Both the position numbers and the translations under genes were made by a program. Positions 5,801 to 7,262 of a stretch of DNA of 7,262 nt are shown here, one piece after another (within the stretch, counting starts at the first letter, position 1; every line of letters starts with the position of its first letter). The notes beneath the pieces were generated by a model, which saw only the letters and a list, made by a program, of their open reading frames with translations, did no database searches and was not told where the DNA came from. The DNA comes from an uncultured Lachnospiraceae bacterium (lineage in GTDB: Bacteria > Bacillota > Clostridia > Lachnospirales > Lachnospiraceae): positions 1 to 7,262 of the forward strand of contig CAMODS010000062.1 of the NCBI GenBank assembly GCA_946611525.1, given 5' to 3'.

Positions 5801-6346
5801 GGCGGAGTGGATAGCGACACCGGGGAGACGTCCGGCGGCCATCAGTGGAATGCGGTGCGTATAGAGGACCAGTGGTATATGATCGATCTCACCTGGGACG
5901 ACGATCCTCTGGCAGACGGTACCATTCCCATAGCCTACATGTGCTATCTTCGGTCCCTTAAAAAGATAAACTCCCTGGCCTACGTTCAGGACAATGATGA
6001 AAACCACATTCCCGAGAGCTTTTACGGAAGCAGGCTTCCCAAGTGTGTGAAGGACTCCGGCCCCACCATCTATGAGCCCGGGGAGATATACGAGCCCGAA
6101 AACAGGGTAAAGGCCCCTGTGATCACCGTAAATAAAAAGAACAAAAAGGTGTCGCTAAAGTCAAAGACCAAAAATGTGACCATATATTACACCACCGACG
6201 GAACCGCTCCGGATCCCGCATCCTCAAAGAGCCTGATCTACAAAAAGGCCTTTAAGGTGAAAAAGGGACAGGTGATCCGGGCCGTCGCCGTCCGCTCCGG
6301 CTACTATGACAGCAAGATAACTAAGAAGAAAGTGAAATTCACATGA
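2801..6346 (+). CDS. Secreted multidomain protein with two transglutaminase-like modules
   Basis: This is an 1181-residue exported protein. It has a Sec signal peptide: MRYILKAIKK, a hydrophobic core at 12-25, and cleavage near ADA-AG (30/31). Order after that: three 12-residue repeats (30-65); transglutaminase-like module 1 (from about 74; Cys250 in KTVCAGYS, His276 in LHQWN, Asp291 in NIDLT); a chitobiase-C-like (Fn3_assoc) domain (about 386-446, YYTTDGRTP); a YTG-type beta domain (about 453-533); two fibronectin-III-like domains (about 536-624 and 626-713); a Ser/Ala-rich linker (about 714-750); transglutaminase-like module 2 (from about 789; Cys977, His1014, Asp1029); and a second Fn3_assoc domain (about 1120-1181) at the very end. 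Papain-fold families of this type act as peptidases, cross-linkers or peptide-bond exchangers, often on the cell wall. The substrate here is unknown. No LPXTG, lipobox, transmembrane tail, SLH or choline-binding repeats are seen. The stop overlaps the dgt start. The domain calls are secure; the biochemical role is not. Confidence 0.93.
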   Translation: MRYILKAIKKGALLILCAMMVLCAAMPADAAGLITGSTTGEASGFATDRPAGDASGLITERFLGSTTYTQGTDWEKYGNYYFYNQMSAKEREFYDALNDKCLAFMLGEEDATDYVYKNTTYYLMGYVSSDSLTIPQMVQVAKIFKYNNPQYYFLSTMIFPKTSDNAISFTVYSRFSSSAAREIANARISHEIRSAISNTSLAHTEAERVLAFHNYIIDMVDYESSIPTEDTTYTQSVYSVFGNDDKKTVCAGYSGAFMMLCNAVGIDCISVTSALHQWNKVRINDTWYNIDLTADDTGLDEDKKSTRQYRYFCRSNNMVSVIDDTDYHTIEEFWTDFVLPECQDDTESDVSTANLPVEPEMMAVAPGYSAEVAESGDDQFLVSLYTATNGADIYYTTDGRTPAVGSTKSRLYTKPFKVKKNAVIRAVAVKDGFKDSGFLKVSISEPSSGGTTVRLSDCTVKLSKSKFKYTGSPIKPKVTSVTYKGTTLTEGVDYVITGFENNINAGTAKMIISSVSGSNYKGSKTVTFSISPYLLTAPVVSVKNINKGIRLSWAQVDFAKGYIIERSEDGRHFKRIKKINDVKKTAYNDTKTENGKRYYYRMTAYSAGNEYRKTYCKTILTYRILRPVITELTSEKAKNMKVSWGRDSRASGYQVKYVTGKEGRMFDVDKKYTAATITGLDAKVEYKVYVRSIKKIEGQVIYSKWSAPKKITVASASVSSAAKGSRLSSSAAGLSASAMAKGSSLNDAVIDFPAGYDIDTVDADETLKSPVTSLITSDLKGSKYYNSRWERYSSYYYYNQLNAREKKIYNVLNTQCLELLNSSMTVENVIPKNMSGNGREYFFLDPIDYEEMGASENEAMRAFRFFRYSNPQYFFIDGTQLGFNGAGIFAITIYSDFRTYEGRKAAIDAMNETIDSWDIYIDELDSDEEKVRMIHDLICERVSYNFEAVNTGYVNDNREFTQSMYSALGWPTKKTVCAGYSYAFQYLANKYGIDCVSVTSGGVDSDTGETSGGHQWNAVRIEDQWYMIDLTWDDDPLADGTIPIAYMCYLRSLKKINSLAYVQDNDENHIPESFYGSRLPKCVKDSGPTIYEPGEIYEPENRVKAPVITVNKKNKKVSLKSKTKNVTIYYTTDGTAPDPASSKSLIYKKAFKVKKGQVIRAVAVRSGYYDSKITKKKVKFT
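2888..2995 (+). repeat. Three tandem 36-bp (12-residue) degenerate repeats after the signal peptide
   Basis: Residues 30-41, 42-53 and 54-65 align as A-[AS]-G-[LF]-[IA]-T-x4-G-x. At the DNA level, units 2 and 3 share GCATCCGGG, and units 1 and 3 share CTTATCACGG. The array begins at the predicted signal-peptide cleavage point, so it would be the mature N-terminus. A related SLIT...LKGS stretch precedes module 2. Confidence 0.65.
3020..4138 (+). repeat. Internal duplication, copy 1 (transglutaminase-like plus Fn3_assoc)
   Basis: Residues 74-446 align with copy 2 along their length. Shared landmarks in order are WEKYxxYYFYNQMSAKE, NNPQYYFL, TQSVYSVFG, KKTVCAGYS, GIDCISVTS, HQWNKVRI, the Asp291 strand, and YYTTDGRTP...FKVKK...VIRAVAV. 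In this copy the usual DLTWDD reads DLTADD, and the segment before the catalytic His is short. Confidence 0.85.
4940..5050 (+). other. Ser/Ala-rich low-complexity linker inside the secreted protein
   Basis: Residues of about 714-750 are mostly Ser, Ala, Gly, Lys and Leu, with recurring KGS and SAA groups. The stretch joins the second fibronectin-III-like domain to the second transglutaminase module. It is probably a flexible spacer between two enzyme units. Confidence 0.65.
5165..6343 (+). repeat. Internal duplication, copy 2 (transglutaminase-like plus Fn3_assoc)
   Basis: Residues 789-1181 repeat copy 1: WERYSSYYYYNQLNARE, SNPQYFFI, TQSMYSALG, KKTVCAGYS, GIDCVSVTS, HQWNAVRI, DLTWDDD and YYTTDGTAP...FKVKK...VIRAVAV. 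This copy has an 11-residue insertion (GVDSDTGETSG region) between Cys977 and His1014, and keeps the DLTWDD motif. Around the catalytic Cys, the DNA of the two copies is nearly identical over more than 20 bases. Confidence 0.85.
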
Positions 6347-7262
6347 CCATCAGAGAAACGATAGAACAAATGCAAAAAGAAACCCTCTCTGAATTCGCCA
6401 CCTTGGACCAAAACTCCAGAGGTCGCGAAAAGGAGGAGCAGCAGTGCGACATCCGCCCCGTGTTCCAGCGTGACCGGGACCGGATCCTCCACAGCAAGTC
6501 TTTTCGCAGGCTTAAAAACAAGACTCAGGTTTTTTTGTCACCCCTTGGTGACCACTACCGCACCCGCATGTCCCACACCCTTGAGGTATCCCAAAATGCC
6601 CGGACCATCGCAAAGGCACTGAGGATGAACGAGGACCTGACAGAGGCCATCGCACTGGGACACGATCTGGGGCATACGCCCTTTGGCCACTGCGGCGAGC
6701 GGGTTTTAAATGAGCTTTGCGAGGGCGGTTTTGTCCACAGCGACCAGAGCGTGAGAGTGGTGGAGAGACTGGAGCAGGACGGCAGGGGACTAAATCTCAC
6801 CTGGGAGGTGAGGGACGGTATGAAAAACCATCAGACCGACACCATGCCCCACACCCCCGAGGGCCAGATCGTAAGACTTTCAGACAAGATAGCCTATATT
6901 AATTCCGACGTGGATGATGCCATAAGGGCGCGGATCATCGCCGAAGAGGACATCCCGGCTGAGATCAGGCACACCCTGGGCGGCAGCGTAAAGACCAGAC
7001 TCGACCGCATAGTCCACGACGTCATCACCGAGAGCATGGACTCCCCGGATATAAAGATGTCGGATGAGGTGTCCCAGGCCATATTTGATATGAGAAAGTG
7101 GCTTTTTGCCAATGTCTATACAAACCCCGAAGCAAAGGGGGAGGAGAAAAAGGCGGCCCGGCTGGTGCGGGAGCTTTTTGAATACTATGTAAGACACTAC
7201 AATGAGATGCCGGATATGTACACCTCCATGATATCCTATGAGGAGGAGCCGGTGGACCGCGT
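6343..7262 (+). CDS. dgt: Deoxyguanosinetriphosphate triphosphohydrolase-like HD protein (3' end missing)
   Basis: This HD-superfamily dNTP triphosphohydrolase hydrolyses dNTPs to deoxynucleoside and tripolyphosphate and acts in the cytosol in nucleotide-pool control. The frame is open to the right edge: 306 codons plus two bases are visible, which is most of a typical 330-340-residue protein. The metal-binding set is His78 (in RTRMSHTLEV), His107-Asp108 (in ALGHDLGHTPFGHCGE) and Asp181 (in RLSDKIAYI). Other family blocks are FRRLKNKTQVF and GQIVRLSDKIAY. After the Asp, the usual YINHDIDDA reads YINSDVDDA. The ATG overlaps the stop of the secreted protein (ATGA, 6343-6346). Only a weak purine-rich AAGAAGAAAG lies upstream, so translational coupling is likely. 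In Clostridia dgt commonly precedes dnaG and rpoD, which would lie past the window. Confidence 0.95.
   Translation, partial: MTIRETIEQMQKETLSEFATLDQNSRGREKEEQQCDIRPVFQRDRDRILHSKSFRRLKNKTQVFLSPLGDHYRTRMSHTLEVSQNARTIAKALRMNEDLTEAIALGHDLGHTPFGHCGERVLNELCEGGFVHSDQSVRVVERLEQDGRGLNLTWEVRDGMKNHQTDTMPHTPEGQIVRLSDKIAYINSDVDDAIRARIIAEEDIPAEIRHTLGGSVKTRLDRIVHDVITESMDSPDIKMSDEVSQAIFDMRKWLFANVYTNPEAKGEEKKAARLVRELFEYYVRHYNEMPDMYTSMISYEEEPVDR

Noticed and set aside
5258..6007. Long open frame (249 codons) on the minus strand
   Set aside because: It lies fully antisense to the second transglutaminase module, whose motifs are clear, and its translation shows no recognisable domain.
6530..6536. Run of seven T in dgt as a frameshift site or terminator
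   Set aside because: The reading frame is intact across it with conserved family sequence (KTQVFLSPLG), and no hairpin precedes it.

Overview
The window looks like chromosomal core sequence from a Gram-positive member of the Clostridia, most likely a Lachnospiraceae-type gut anaerobe. This is an inference from three things: the clpP-clpX-ysxC gene order, a dGTPase-type HD gene of the clostridial kind, and a large secreted transglutaminase-like protein carrying the chitobiase-C-like and YTG-type beta domains common in Lachnospiraceae exoproteins. Base composition is near balanced by eye, apart from one AT-rich promoter patch near 2720-2760. There are no mobile elements, CRISPR arrays, tRNAs or rRNAs.

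Left block (1-2273, + strand): the 3' part of clpP with its full Ser-His-Asp triad, then clpX, then the ribosome-assembly GTPase gene ysxC (engB/yihA). clpX and ysxC overlap by ATGA, so the three genes read as one proteostasis/ribosome-assembly operon. Two back-to-back hairpins fill the clpP-clpX gap. The lon gene that often lies between clpX and ysxC in Firmicutes is absent here.

Middle block (2274-2800): a short convergent gap with a long-range inverted repeat, a GC-rich hairpin and a perfect 14-bp palindrome. Next comes a small minus-strand gene of unknown function, then an AT-rich divergent intergenic region with plausible promoters for both directions.

Right block (2801-7262, + strand): a 1181-residue secreted protein with two complete Cys-His-Asp transglutaminase-like modules. 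Each is followed by a chitobiase-C-like (Fn3_assoc) beta domain, and between them lie one YTG-type beta domain, two fibronectin-III-like domains and a Ser/Ala-rich linker. Three 12-residue repeats follow the signal peptide. Its stop codon overlaps (ATGA) the start of dgt, an HD-domain deoxynucleotide triphosphohydrolase gene cut by the window's right edge.

The most unusual item is the internally duplicated, apparently unanchored secreted transglutaminase-like protein, translationally overlapped with a cytosolic dNTPase. Its function cannot be read from the sequence.
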